A stretch of 64,000 bases of DNA. Origin: Mycolicibacterium wolinskyi. GTDB taxonomy: Bacteria > Actinomycetota > Actinomycetes > Mycobacteriales > Mycobacteriaceae. Position 1 is the first letter of the stretch, and each line of letters begins with the position of its first letter. The position numbers were made by a program, and so were the translations under genes. This document shows, one piece after another, positions 42,530-51,152 of this stretch. The notes beneath the pieces were generated by a model, which was not told where the DNA came from, searched no databases, and worked only from the letters and a program-made list of their open reading frames with translations. Location: the NCBI RefSeq assembly GCF_002101965.1, contig NZ_LQQA01000029.1, forward strand, positions 434,001-498,000, given 5' to 3'.

Positions 42530-42979
42530 TCAGGCGCTCTTGGTAAGCAGGGGCAGCAACCGGCGGCGAGCCAGGTTGCCTTCGGCGAAGTGATGCAGTG
42601 CCTCGGGCACCGATGCGGTCAGCGGAACGCCCGCATCTTCTTGGCGCAGCTCAGCCGCAACGGCCGGGCTCGCGATGACGGCCCAGTCGACGCCTTCGGC
42701 GGCGCAGCGGTCGTCGATGTCGTAGAACATCGAAACCGCTTCTGGGGCAAAGTTGTTCACACCGCTCAGATCAAGGGCGAACGGCTTCTCCGCGAGGACG
42801 AACCGGCCGACGTACGCGGCGATTCGCTCGAGGTTGCCGTTGTCGATGTCTCCCTTGACCGTCACCACGGTTGCCAGCTGACGGCAATGTGCGCGCATCG
42901 AGGCGCCGTCGCAGACGACTGCCGGATTGCCGTATCGAAAATGGTGATCCGAAGCCGGGGTGTTGCTCGTGATAGTCAT
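42530..42979 (-). CDS. STAS-domain protein (anti-anti-sigma factor type)
   Basis: A 149-residue single STAS domain: AVVCDGASMRAHCRQLATVVTV... followed by FALDLSGVNNFAPEAVSMFYDID, where the family's phosphorylatable Ser/Thr position would lie just after DLSGV (NNFAPE here has Asn/Phe instead of Ser), so the switch residue may be lost. Such proteins bind anti-sigma kinases of the RsbW type. No kinase or sigma gene adjoins. ATG at 42979 follows GGGAGG. Confidence 0.8.
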   Translation of the reverse strand: MTITSNTPASDHHFRYGNPAVVCDGASMRAHCRQLATVVTVKGDIDNGNLERIAAYVGRFVLAEKPFALDLSGVNNFAPEAVSMFYDIDDRCAAEGVDWAVIASPAVAAELRQEDAGVPLTASVPEALHHFAEGNLARRRLLPLLTKSA

Positions 42980-43152
42980 GATCAGCCTCCCGTCGGTTTC
43001 TAAAGCTGGCGGTTGGGCTTCGTCGCTTCAACCTGTCCACAACGCTAAGCGGGCAATCTAAGGCGGCTGGGAGCTGCCGATAATGCTTTGCTAAGAACAT
43101 CGGCCGTACTGGTCGGTAGCTCTTTCCTGATTTCTTCGCGCAGGTCGCGGTC

Positions 43153-43180
43153 TTGACGTCGGCGCAGAAGCTGGTCTAGC
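43153..43180 (+). promoter_or_regulatory. Promoter of the rhamnose operon
   Basis: TTGACG (43153-43158) and TCTAGC (43175-43180) are spaced by 16 bases. The predicted transcript start falls about ten bases before the LacI-type operator, as in roadblock repression. The -10 is a poor match. Confidence 0.45.
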
Positions 43181-43196
43181 GTGACCGCCATCACGA

Positions 43197-43212
43197 ATTG
43201 AAACGTTTCAAT
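43197..43212. promoter_or_regulatory. LacI-family operator of the rhamnose operon
   Basis: ATTGAAACGTTTCAAT is a perfect 16-bp palindrome with the central CG typical of LacI-family sites. It lies 15 bases upstream of the rhaM start. The LacI gene at the end of the operon is the obvious ligand. Confidence 0.85.
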
Positions 43213-43227
43213 CCTGAAGGCGGCTTA

Positions 43228-43569
43228 ATGACTGTCCCAACCGCACCGAAGACGCAGCGGGTGTGCTTCCTCCTTCAGCTCCGGCCGGACAGGATGGACG
43301 AGTACCTCACCATCCATGAGAAGGTGTGGCCCGAGATGCTGGATGCGCTGACCGCGGCGGGGTGGCGCAACTACTCGCTCTTCGTGCGGGAGAGCGACGG
43401 CCTGGTCGTCGGCTACCTCGAAACCGACGACTTCGCGCTCGCGCAGAAGCGGATGGCCGAGACAGACGTCAACGCCCGCTGGCAGGCCGAGATGGCCGAG
43501 TACTTCGTGAGCGGCGACAAGCCGGACGAGCAGATGCGGCCGCTGTTCGAGTACTTCCACCTCGACTGA
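43228..43569 (+). CDS. rhaM: L-rhamnose mutarotase
   Basis: A 113-residue RhaM protein that interconverts alpha and beta anomers of L-rhamnose so the isomerase can use it. Family motifs are RPDRMDEYLTIHEKVWPEM (about 18-36) with the catalytic His in IHEKVWPE, NYSLFVRESDG and ARWQAEMAEYF. ATG at 43228 starts just after the LacI-type operator; a TTG-initiated extension would run through it. First gene of the rhamnose operon. Confidence 0.95.
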   Translation: MTVPTAPKTQRVCFLLQLRPDRMDEYLTIHEKVWPEMLDALTAAGWRNYSLFVRESDGLVVGYLETDDFALAQKRMAETDVNARWQAEMAEYFVSGDKPDEQMRPLFEYFHLD

Positions 43570-43611
43570 CGCCCCGAACCACCTCCATACCCTTTCAACC
43601 CGAGGAAACCC

Positions 43612-44922
43612 ATGAAGCTCGGAGCGCGCTCCACCACCGGCTGGCGGGCCACCATCGCGGTGGCCATGTCCAACTACATCGAAGCCGGCTCGATCATCGC
43701 CATCGCGACCAGCCTGGGTTTCTGGCAGGCCGAGTTCGGCATCAGCAATTTCGCCGTCGGCCTTCTCGCCGCGCTGAGCGCCAACGCGTTCGGTGCCGCC
43801 ATCGGCGCGATCCTCGGCGGACCGCTCTGCGACCGCTTCGGCCGTAAGGCGATCTACACCTATGACCTGCTGGTGTACATGGTCGGCGTGTTGCTGGCCG
43901 CATTCGCGGTCAACTACGTGATGCTGCTGGCGGCATTCGTCATCACCGGCATCGCGGTCGGCGCCGGTGTACCGGCGTCCTGGACATATATCGCCGAACA
44001 GGCGCCGTCGACGGATCGTGCCAAGCACGTAGGCACCGCACAACTGGCCTGGTCGACGGGTCCGCTGATCGGTTTCGCACTGGCCGCCGCGCTTGCGCCA
44101 CTCGGTCTGCTCGGTTCCCGGTTGATCTTCATCCACCTGTTCGTCGTGGCCGCCGTGGTGTGGTGGGTTCGCCAAGGCCTCGTCGAATCGAAGATCTGGA
44201 CCGACGAGGCCAAGGTCGAACCACGCGAGGTGGCCTCGGCGGTGGGCCTGCGCGGGCTGCGTGGACTGTTCTCGAAGCGGGTCAACATCACGGCCCTGTT
44301 GTTCTTGGGCGGTATCTATCTGTTCTGGAACACCGTGGCGGGGCAGGCCGGCATCTTCATGCCGCGTGTCTATGACACCGCCGGTCTGCACAGCCCGGTC
44401 GCCCAGAACCTGCTGCAGGTGCTGGTCTGGGGTTGCACCGTGGTGGCCACGTATTTCGGCTTCATGCGCTACGCCGATCGGATGTCGCAGCGCCTGCTCT
44501 ATGTGATCGGCGCGGCGCTCGGCATCGTCGCCTGGATCGTGCTGGTGGCATTCACCGACAACGGCGTTCCGACGATGTTGGTGTTCGCGGTGCTGTGGGG
44601 CATCTCGTCGGGCATCGGCGCGCAAGCCTTCTACAGCCTGTGGGCCAGCGAACTGTTCGCGACGCCGTACCGGGCCAGCGCCCAGGGCGTGATGTTCTTC
44701 GTCGTCCGCACCATGACCGGCGTGCTGAGCTACTTCTTCCCGACGCTGCTGGCCGCCACCGGCCTGACCGCCGTCGGTGTCCTGCTGGTCGCGCTGCTCA
44801 CCGTCGCCCTGCTGATCGGCGCGGTCTGGGCGCCGGCCACCCGCGGGAGGACACTGCAGGAAATCGAGGTCGAACGCTACGGCGCACCCGTGAGTGATTC
44901 GAAGGAAAGGACCCCGGCATGA
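43612..44922 (+). CDS. MFS sugar porter, probable L-rhamnose importer
   Basis: A 436-residue major-facilitator protein with about 12 TM helices. The loop 2-3 motif is CDRFGRKAIYTYD (about 80-92) and the middle loop carries charged residues near 200. Position between rhaM and rhaI makes L-rhamnose the likely cargo. ATG at 43612 lies 42 bases after rhaM and its stop overlaps rhaI (ATGA). Confidence 0.9.
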   Translation: MKLGARSTTGWRATIAVAMSNYIEAGSIIAIATSLGFWQAEFGISNFAVGLLAALSANAFGAAIGAILGGPLCDRFGRKAIYTYDLLVYMVGVLLAAFAVNYVMLLAAFVITGIAVGAGVPASWTYIAEQAPSTDRAKHVGTAQLAWSTGPLIGFALAAALAPLGLLGSRLIFIHLFVVAAVVWWVRQGLVESKIWTDEAKVEPREVASAVGLRGLRGLFSKRVNITALLFLGGIYLFWNTVAGQAGIFMPRVYDTAGLHSPVAQNLLQVLVWGCTVVATYFGFMRYADRMSQRLLYVIGAALGIVAWIVLVAFTDNGVPTMLVFAVLWGISSGIGAQAFYSLWASELFATPYRASAQGVMFFVVRTMTGVLSYFFPTLLAATGLTAVGVLLVALLTVALLIGAVWAPATRGRTLQEIEVERYGAPVSDSKERTPA

Positions 44923-46082
44923 GTGCCATCAGCCTGCATCCGGCGCTGGACAACCTCGCGATCGAACTGCCGTCCTGGGCGTTCGGCAACTCGGGTACCC
45001 GGTTCAAGGTCTTCGGCACCCCGGGAACGCCGCGCACCATCGAGGAGAAGATCGCCGACGCCGCGACCGTGCACCGCCTGACCGGATTGGCGCCGAGCGT
45101 CGCGCTCCACATTCCGTGGGACACGGTCGACGACTACGCGGCGCTGGCCGCCTATGCCGCCGAGCAGGGCGTCGTGCTGGGCACGATCAACTCCAACACC
45201 TTCCAGGACGACGACTACAAGTTCGGCAGCCTCACCCACACCGACAAGGCAGTCCGGCAAAAGGCCATCGACCATCACCTGGCGTGCATCGAGATCATGA
45301 ACCACACCGGGTCGCGTGATCTCAAGATCTGGCTGGCCGACGGCACGAACTACCCGGGCCAGGGCGACATCCGGGGCCGGCAGGATCGATTGGCCGAGTC
45401 GCTCGCGTCGATCTATCAGCACATCGGGCCCGATCAGCGAATGGTGCTGGAATACAAGTTCTTCGAGCCGGCCATGTACATGACCGACGTGCCGGATTGG
45501 GGCACCTCGTACGCGCAGGTGAGTGCGCTCGGTGAGCGGGCCATGGTGTGCCTGGACACCGGACACCACGCGCCGGGCACCAACATCGAGTTCATCGTCG
45601 CGCAGTTGCTGCGGCTCGGAAAGCTCGGATCGTTCGACTTCAACTCGCGCTTCTACGCCGACGACGATCTCATCGTCGGTGCGGCCGACCCGTTCCAGCT
45701 GTTCCGCATCATGTTCGAGGTGATCCGCGGCGGCGGGCTGGATGCGGGCTCGGGCGTCGCCCTGATGCTCGACCAGTGCCACAACGTCGAAGCCAAGATC
45801 CCGGGCCAGATCCGGTCGGTGCTCAACGTGCAGGAGATGACGGCCCGCGCCCTGCTGGTCGACACCGAAGCGCTGGCCGCCGCGCAGGAGGCCGGAGATG
45901 TGCTTGGCGCCAACGGAATCTTCATGGACGCTTTCTACACCGACGTCCGTCCGGCGCTCGCACAGTGGCGCACCGACCGCGGCCTGCCCGGCGATCCGAT
46001 GGCTGCGTTCACCGCATCGAGCTACCAGAACACCATCAACGCCGAGCGCGTCGGCGGAACGCAATCCTCCTGGGGAGCATGA
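44919..46082 (+). CDS. rhaI: L-rhamnose isomerase, actinobacterial type
   Basis: A 387-residue TIM-barrel sugar isomerase that turns L-rhamnose into L-rhamnulose with divalent metals. Metal-site residues are in WLADGTNYPGQG (about 139-150), VLEYKFFEPAMYM (about 176-188), CLDTGHHAPGTN (about 210-221) and DFNSRFYADDDL (about 242-253). This is the RhaI form of proteobacteria and actinobacteria rather than E. coli RhaA. Overlaps its neighbours at both ends by 4 bases. Confidence 0.95.
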   Translation: MSAISLHPALDNLAIELPSWAFGNSGTRFKVFGTPGTPRTIEEKIADAATVHRLTGLAPSVALHIPWDTVDDYAALAAYAAEQGVVLGTINSNTFQDDDYKFGSLTHTDKAVRQKAIDHHLACIEIMNHTGSRDLKIWLADGTNYPGQGDIRGRQDRLAESLASIYQHIGPDQRMVLEYKFFEPAMYMTDVPDWGTSYAQVSALGERAMVCLDTGHHAPGTNIEFIVAQLLRLGKLGSFDFNSRFYADDDLIVGAADPFQLFRIMFEVIRGGGLDAGSGVALMLDQCHNVEAKIPGQIRSVLNVQEMTARALLVDTEALAAAQEAGDVLGANGIFMDAFYTDVRPALAQWRTDRGLPGDPMAAFTASSYQNTINAERVGGTQSSWGA

Positions 46083-48121
46083 ACATGACCAATGAGACCG
46101 TCACCGAACTGATCGGCCGTTCCAACCGACTCGGATCCGATCCCAAGAACACCAATTACGCCGGCGGCAACACCTCGGCCAAGGGCACCGACATCGACCC
46201 CGTCACCGGCCAGCCGGTAGAGCTGTTGTGGGTCAAGGGATCCGGCGGAGACCTCGGCACACTCACCGAGAAAGGGCTCGCGGTGCTGCGGCTGGACCGC
46301 ATGCGAGCGCTCGTCGACGTGTATCCCGGTGTCGAGCGCGAGGACGAGATGGTCGCGGCGTTCGACTACTGCCTGCATGGGCGCGGCGGCGCCGCACCAT
46401 CGATCGACACCGCGATGCACGGCCTCGTCGACGCCGATCACGTCGACCATCTGCATCCCGACTCGGGTATCGCCCTGGCGACGGCCGCCGACGGCGAGGC
46501 TTTGACCAAGCAGATCTTCGGAGATCGCGTGGTGTGGGTGCCGTGGCGACGACCCGGTTTTCAGCTCGGCCTCGACATCGCCGAGATCAAGCGTCGTAAC
46601 CCGCAGGCGATCGGCACCATCCTCGGCGGACACGGCATCACCGCGTGGGGCTCGACTTCCGCTGAGGCCGAGGCGCATTCGCTGGAGATCATCGAAACCG
46701 CCGAGCGCTACATCGAGCAGAACGGACGTCCCGAGCCGTTCGGTGCTCCGCTGCCCGGTTACGGCCCGCTGCCCCAAGATCAGCGCCGCACCAAGGCCGC
46801 CGAACTCGCGCCGTTCATCCGCGGGTTGGCCTCGACCGACAAGCCGCAGGTGGGCCACTACACCGACGATCCGCGCGTCCTCGAATTCCTTTCGGCCGCC
46901 GAACATCCCCGATTGGCCGCGCTCGGCACCAGCTGCCCCGACCACTTCCTGCGCACCAAGGTCAAGCCGCTCGTGCTCGACCTGCCCGCCGATACGCCGA
47001 TCGACGAATGCAAGGCCCGCCTCGCCGAGCTGCACGAGGCGTACCGCGTCGACTATCAGGCGTACTACGACCGGCACGCCGCTGCCGACAGTCCCGCCAT
47101 CCGCGGTGCCGACCCGGCGATCGTCCTGATCCCCGGAGTCGGCATGTTCAGCTACGGCAAGGACAAGCAGACCGCCCGGGTGGCAGGCGAGTTCTACCTC
47201 AACGCCATCAATGTCATGCGCGGCGCCGAGGCCATCTCGACCTACGCGCCCATCGACGAGTCGGAGAAGTTCCGCATCGAGTACTGGGCGCTCGAGGAAG
47301 CCAAGCTCGCACGGATGCCCAAGCCCAAGCCGCTGGCCACGCGCATCGCGCTCGTCACGGGTGCGGCCTCGGGTATCGGCAAGGCCATCGCGACTCGGCT
47401 GGCCACCGAGGGGGCCTGCGTCGTGATCGCCGACCTGAACGGCGAGAAGGCCGCCCAGGCCGCTTCAGAAATCGGGAACAGCGATGTGGCCATCGGGATC
47501 GCCGCCGATGTCACCGACGAATGCGCGGTGCAGGCTGCTGTCGGCGCGACAGTGCTCGCCTTCGGCGGTATCGACATCGTGGTCAACAATGCCGGTCTGT
47601 CGCTGTCGAAGTCGCTGCTGGACACCACGGCCGAGGACTGGGATCTGCAGCACAACGTGATGGCGCGTGGGTCGTTCCTGGTGTCGAAGGCCGCTGCGCG
47701 TGCGCTCATCGACCAGAAGCTCGGCGGCGACATCATCTACATCTCCTCGAAGAACTCGGTGTTCGCCGGGCCCAACAACATCGCCTACTCGGCGACGAAA
47801 GCCGATCAGGCGCACCAGGTTCGGCTTCTTGCGGCCGAGCTCGGCGAGCACGGCGTGAAGGTCAACGGCATCAATCCCGACGGCGTGGTCCGCGGTTCGG
47901 GCATCTTCGCCGGCGGCTGGGGAGCCAAGCGTGCGGCGGTGTACGGCGTCGCCGAAGAGGACCTCGGCAAGTACTACGCGCAGCGCACCCTGCTGAAGCG
48001 TGAGGTGCTGCCCGAGCACGTCGCCAACGCCGCGTTCGCGCTGTGCACGTCGGACTTCTCTCACACCACCGGCTTGCACGTGCCGGTCGATGCGGGTGTC
48101 GCCGCGGCATTCTTGCGATGA
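46079..48121 (+). CDS. rhaEW: Bifunctional rhamnulose-1-phosphate aldolase / L-lactaldehyde dehydrogenase
   Basis: A 680-residue fusion. Residues about 1-410 are a class II aldolase domain (YAGGNTSAKG at about 22-31, zinc-site DHVDHLHPDSG near 120) that splits L-rhamnulose 1-phosphate to DHAP and L-lactaldehyde. Residues about 420-680 are an SDR domain with TGAASGIGKA (about 425-434), NNAG and the catalytic YSATKAD, which oxidises L-lactaldehyde to L-lactate. Such fused RhaEW proteins are known in rhizobia, Bacillus and actinobacteria. ATG at 46079 overlaps rhaI. Confidence 0.95.
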   Translation: MNMTNETVTELIGRSNRLGSDPKNTNYAGGNTSAKGTDIDPVTGQPVELLWVKGSGGDLGTLTEKGLAVLRLDRMRALVDVYPGVEREDEMVAAFDYCLHGRGGAAPSIDTAMHGLVDADHVDHLHPDSGIALATAADGEALTKQIFGDRVVWVPWRRPGFQLGLDIAEIKRRNPQAIGTILGGHGITAWGSTSAEAEAHSLEIIETAERYIEQNGRPEPFGAPLPGYGPLPQDQRRTKAAELAPFIRGLASTDKPQVGHYTDDPRVLEFLSAAEHPRLAALGTSCPDHFLRTKVKPLVLDLPADTPIDECKARLAELHEAYRVDYQAYYDRHAAADSPAIRGADPAIVLIPGVGMFSYGKDKQTARVAGEFYLNAINVMRGAEAISTYAPIDESEKFRIEYWALEEAKLARMPKPKPLATRIALVTGAASGIGKAIATRLATEGACVVIADLNGEKAAQAASEIGNSDVAIGIAADVTDECAVQAAVGATVLAFGGIDIVVNNAGLSLSKSLLDTTAEDWDLQHNVMARGSFLVSKAAARALIDQKLGGDIIYISSKNSVFAGPNNIAYSATKADQAHQVRLLAAELGEHGVKVNGINPDGVVRGSGIFAGGWGAKRAAVYGVAEEDLGKYYAQRTLLKREVLPEHVANAAFALCTSDFSHTTGLHVPVDAGVAAAFLR

Positions 48122-49560
48122 GCACGCAGGTAGCTGCCGTCGATCTCGGCGCCACGAGCGGCCGAGTCATGGTCGCCGACATCGACGGCGACCGGTTGGA
48201 CATGCGCACCGTCGCACGGTTCTCGAATGATCCGGTGCGCTTGTGGGACGGCACGCGAAATGCGTTGCACTGGGACATACCCGGCCTGTACGGGCACGTG
48301 GTGGACGGGCTGACACGCGCCGGCCGCGAATGTGACCACCTCGTCGGAATCGGCGTCGACTCGTGGGCCGTCGACTACGGCCTGTTGCGGGACGGCCGCC
48401 TGCTGTCGCAGCCGACGCACTATCGCGACGCACGGACCGAGCGCGGTGTCGAGCTCGTACACGACGTTGTCGGTATGCCAGAGCTCTACCAGCGCAACGG
48501 CATCCAGTTCTTGCCGTTCAACACGGTCTACCAGCTCGCCGTCGAGCGTGCTGAGGGCATGCTCGAGCAGGCCGACACCGTGCTGCTGGTACCCGATCTG
48601 CTGACGTACTGGCTGACGGGGGAGCGGGTCGCCGAACGGACCAACGCCTCGACCACCGCACTGCTGGGATTGGACGGTTCCTGGGACCGCGAGCTTATGA
48701 CGCGGCTCGGGTTACCGCACGTGTTGTTCCCCGATGTCGTGGACGCAGGCAGCAGCCGAGGTCCGCTACTGCCTGAGGTTTCCGCACAACTTGGTCTGCA
48801 AACCGAGGTCGTGTCGGTAGCGTCGCACGACACCGCGTCGGCCGTCGCCGCGATCCCCATGGACGCCGAGCAGGCGGCCTACATCTCATGCGGCACATGG
48901 GGTCTCGTCGGTGTCGAGCTGAGCAGCCCGGTCGCCACCGAGGCCAGTCGGACCGCCAACTTCACCAACGAAGTCGGCGCTGACGGCCGTATCCGCTTTC
49001 TGCACAACGTCATGGGCATGTGGCTGCTCAGTGAAACCCTCCGGCAGTACGAGCGTGACGGCCATGACGTCGAACTCACCGATCTGCTCGAACGTGCCGC
49101 GCACGTGCCGGCACCGCAGGAGGTGTTCGACACCAACGATCCACGGTTCCTGCCGCCCGGCGACATGCCCGCACGCATCGTCGACTGGTACACCGAACGC
49201 GGTCTTCAAGCGCCTGCCGATCCCGCGCGCATGGTGCGCGCGATCCTCGAAAGCCTCGCTGCGGCATTCGCCTCGGCGGTGTGCACCGCCGCCGAGCTTT
49301 CCGGGGTGACCGTCCGCACGGTGCACATGGTCGGCGGCGGCTCGCAGAACGAGTTGTTGTGCCAGCTTACCGCGGACCGGTTGGGCATGCCGCTGCTGGC
49401 CGGGCCGGTCGAGGCGACTGCGCTGGGCAACGTGCTGCTCACCGCCCGCGCGCAGGGCATCGTCAGCGGCGGCTTGACGGAGCTGCGCGAACTCGCCTCC
49501 CGATGGTTCCCGCCACGGCGGTACGTGCCGCGGACCAGTCGGGCCGCCGCCATGGTGTGA
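48118..49560 (+). CDS. rhaB: Rhamnulokinase
   Basis: A 480-residue FGGY-family kinase that phosphorylates L-rhamnulose at C1 with ATP. It starts with VAAVDLGATSGRVMVAD (phosphate loop 1), has GVDSWAVDYGLL with the catalytic Asp (about 85), SHDTASAVAAI and the adenine-loop VGGGSQNELLCQL. Full length. ATG at 48118 overlaps rhaEW (ATGA) and its stop abuts the LacI start (TGATG). Confidence 0.95.
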   Translation: MSTQVAAVDLGATSGRVMVADIDGDRLDMRTVARFSNDPVRLWDGTRNALHWDIPGLYGHVVDGLTRAGRECDHLVGIGVDSWAVDYGLLRDGRLLSQPTHYRDARTERGVELVHDVVGMPELYQRNGIQFLPFNTVYQLAVERAEGMLEQADTVLLVPDLLTYWLTGERVAERTNASTTALLGLDGSWDRELMTRLGLPHVLFPDVVDAGSSRGPLLPEVSAQLGLQTEVVSVASHDTASAVAAIPMDAEQAAYISCGTWGLVGVELSSPVATEASRTANFTNEVGADGRIRFLHNVMGMWLLSETLRQYERDGHDVELTDLLERAAHVPAPQEVFDTNDPRFLPPGDMPARIVDWYTERGLQAPADPARMVRAILESLAAAFASAVCTAAELSGVTVRTVHMVGGGSQNELLCQLTADRLGMPLLAGPVEATALGNVLLTARAQGIVSGGLTELRELASRWFPPRRYVPRTSRAAAMV

Positions 49561-50573
49561 TGGTGCACGTGGTGAGCATGCGCGAGGTCGCGGCGGCGGC
49601 GTCGGTGTCGGTGGGCACGGTCTCGAACGTGCTCAACGCCCCGGACAAGGTCGCGCCGGCCACCGTCGCGCGGGTGCAGGCCGCCATTGACCGCCTGGGT
49701 TTCGTGCGCAACGACGCCGCGCGTCAGCTCAAGGCGGGACGGTCGCGAAGTGTCGGACTGGTCGTGCTCGACATCGGCAACCCGTTCTTCACCGACATCG
49801 CGCGGGCCGCCGAACGCCGCGCCGGTGAACACGATCTGACCGTGCTCCTCGGCACGTCGGACGACGACACCGACCGCGAACGCGCCTATATCGACGCCTT
49901 TGACGAGCAACGTGTCTTCGGGCTGCTGGTGTCTCCAGTCGGGGAAGACCTGCAGCGGTTGACCGCGCTGCACGAGCGTGGAACACCTGTCGTCCTGGTG
50001 GATCGTGACGGCAGCGGCACGCCGTTCGACTCCGTCGCCGTCGATGATGTGGCCGGGGCACGGCTCGCCGTCGAGCATCTGTGCGCCACCGGCCGACGCA
50101 GGATTGCGTTCGTCGGCGGCCCGGGCACATTACGCCAGATCCGCGACCGCCGCCGCGGAGCAGCCGAGGCCATCGCCGAAATCCCCGGCGCGGAACTGGA
50201 AATCATCGACACCCCGGCGCCGAGCGTCCAGGCAGGCAGCGCGGTGGGGGAGCAGTTGCGGCAACGCGCTCCGCGAGACCGGCCGGACGGGGTGTTCTGC
50301 GCCAATGACCTGCTGGCGATCGGCGTGCTGCAGGCGCTGAGTCTCATCGGTGGGTTGCGGGTCCCCGACGACATGGCGCTTGTGGGCTACGACGACATCG
50401 ACTTCGCGCGTTCGGCGGTCGTCCCGCTGACATCGGTCCGGCAGCCCACTCGCGCGATCGGCTCCACGGCCGTAGACCTGCTGATCGCCGCATCGGAGGA
50501 TTCCGTGCGTCGCCGGCCGAAACATGTGGTGTTTCAACCGGAATTGATTGTGCGAGGGTCGACAGGTAGTTGA
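49560..50573 (+). CDS. LacI-family repressor of the rhamnose operon
   Basis: A 337-residue LacI regulator. The HTH is MREVAAAASVSVGTVSNVLN (residues 7-26) and the ligand domain follows from about residue 65 (VGLVVLDIGNPFFTDIA). The recognition helix type fits a TTGAAACGTTTCAA-like site, which lies upstream of rhaM. ATG at 49560 shares its A with the rhaB stop; ATG at 49578 would still keep the HTH. Encoded last in its own operon, giving autoregulation. Confidence 0.92.
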   Translation: MVHVVSMREVAAAASVSVGTVSNVLNAPDKVAPATVARVQAAIDRLGFVRNDAARQLKAGRSRSVGLVVLDIGNPFFTDIARAAERRAGEHDLTVLLGTSDDDTDRERAYIDAFDEQRVFGLLVSPVGEDLQRLTALHERGTPVVLVDRDGSGTPFDSVAVDDVAGARLAVEHLCATGRRRIAFVGGPGTLRQIRDRRRGAAEAIAEIPGAELEIIDTPAPSVQAGSAVGEQLRQRAPRDRPDGVFCANDLLAIGVLQALSLIGGLRVPDDMALVGYDDIDFARSAVVPLTSVRQPTRAIGSTAVDLLIAASEDSVRRRPKHVVFQPELIVRGSTGS

Positions 50574-50614
50574 GCGCGGCGGCTGGCTCGGCGCTATCGC
50601 CGTGCCCGGCTATT

Positions 50615-50756
50615 AGCGACAACGTCGCTGAAATCGACTCAACAGCAACATGTGTCACGCCAGTCGGGGTCGCCGAGCGGTATTGGTTCACTTGCGTCTC
50701 TTCGGCCACACCGATCTCAGGTTTTGGCGTGCCCGCCTTGTAGCGACATTGTCGCT
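50615..50756 (+). repeat. Palindrome-bounded repeat, copy A
   Basis: It starts with AGCGACAACGTCGCT (50615-50629) and ends with AGCGACATTGTCGCT (50742-50756), 127 bases between centres. It shares with the reverse complement of copy B the blocks GTCGCTGAAAT, GGTTCAC, CTCAGG and GGCGTGCCCGC, in the same order. Confidence 0.75.
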
Positions 50757-50872
50757 GGCCAGGTGGGCGACGGATGGCAGTGGTTATCAATGGCATTCGA
50801 TGTCGCAACTACGCCGAGGGCTACTGCCACATGCTGACTGGGATCCTCGGCATAGTGGCAGATCGCTGCGCC

Positions 50873-50920
50873 AGTAACGCTGTGGCGGCCGCAGGCCCGA
50901 ATCTCCGCCGTAGCGTTACT
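50873..50920. repeat. Hairpin between the two repeat copies
   Basis: AGTAACGCT-gt-GGCGG pairs with CCGCC-gt-AGCGTTACT around a 16-base loop. This gives 14 paired bases with a small internal mismatch. Confidence 0.6.
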
Positions 50921-50942
50921 CGCGTGAACTTCTCGAATACTC

Positions 50943-51083
50943 AGCGACATTGTCGCTGTAATGCGGGCACGCCGAATCCTGAGGCTGCCGTGACTGCAGA
51001 AGCATGAGAGGCCCACGTGAACCGAACCCTGTGTCGCACGTGATAAGTGGTGCAGCTGAGGCTATTTCAGCGACTTTGTCGCT
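50943..51083 (-). repeat. Palindrome-bounded repeat, copy B (inverted)
   Basis: Bounded by AGCGACATTGTCGCT (50943-50957) and AGCGACTTTGTCGCT (51069-51083), 126 bases between centres. Read in reverse complement it follows copy A block by block, with about ten-base length shifts in the interior. Confidence 0.75.
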
Positions 51084-51152
51084 CATAGTCGGACGGAACG
51101 GCACATCCTCAACGCCCGGAAGGGTTGTCGCAAGGCTTTCAGCAAAGACGCG

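Larger units (their letters stand above)
50574..51152. other. 579-bp non-coding repeat island between convergent operons
   Basis: No coding frame with mycobacterial codon bias is present. The stretch holds two inverted copies of a palindrome-bounded element, plus further hairpins between them (see the repeat entries). It is bounded by the stops of the LacI gene and lutC. Confidence 0.8.

Noticed and set aside
43225..44625. A 466-codon frame antisense to rhaM and the MFS porter
   Set aside because: It crosses two genuine genes and has low-complexity Asp/Arg/His composition without any recognisable motif.
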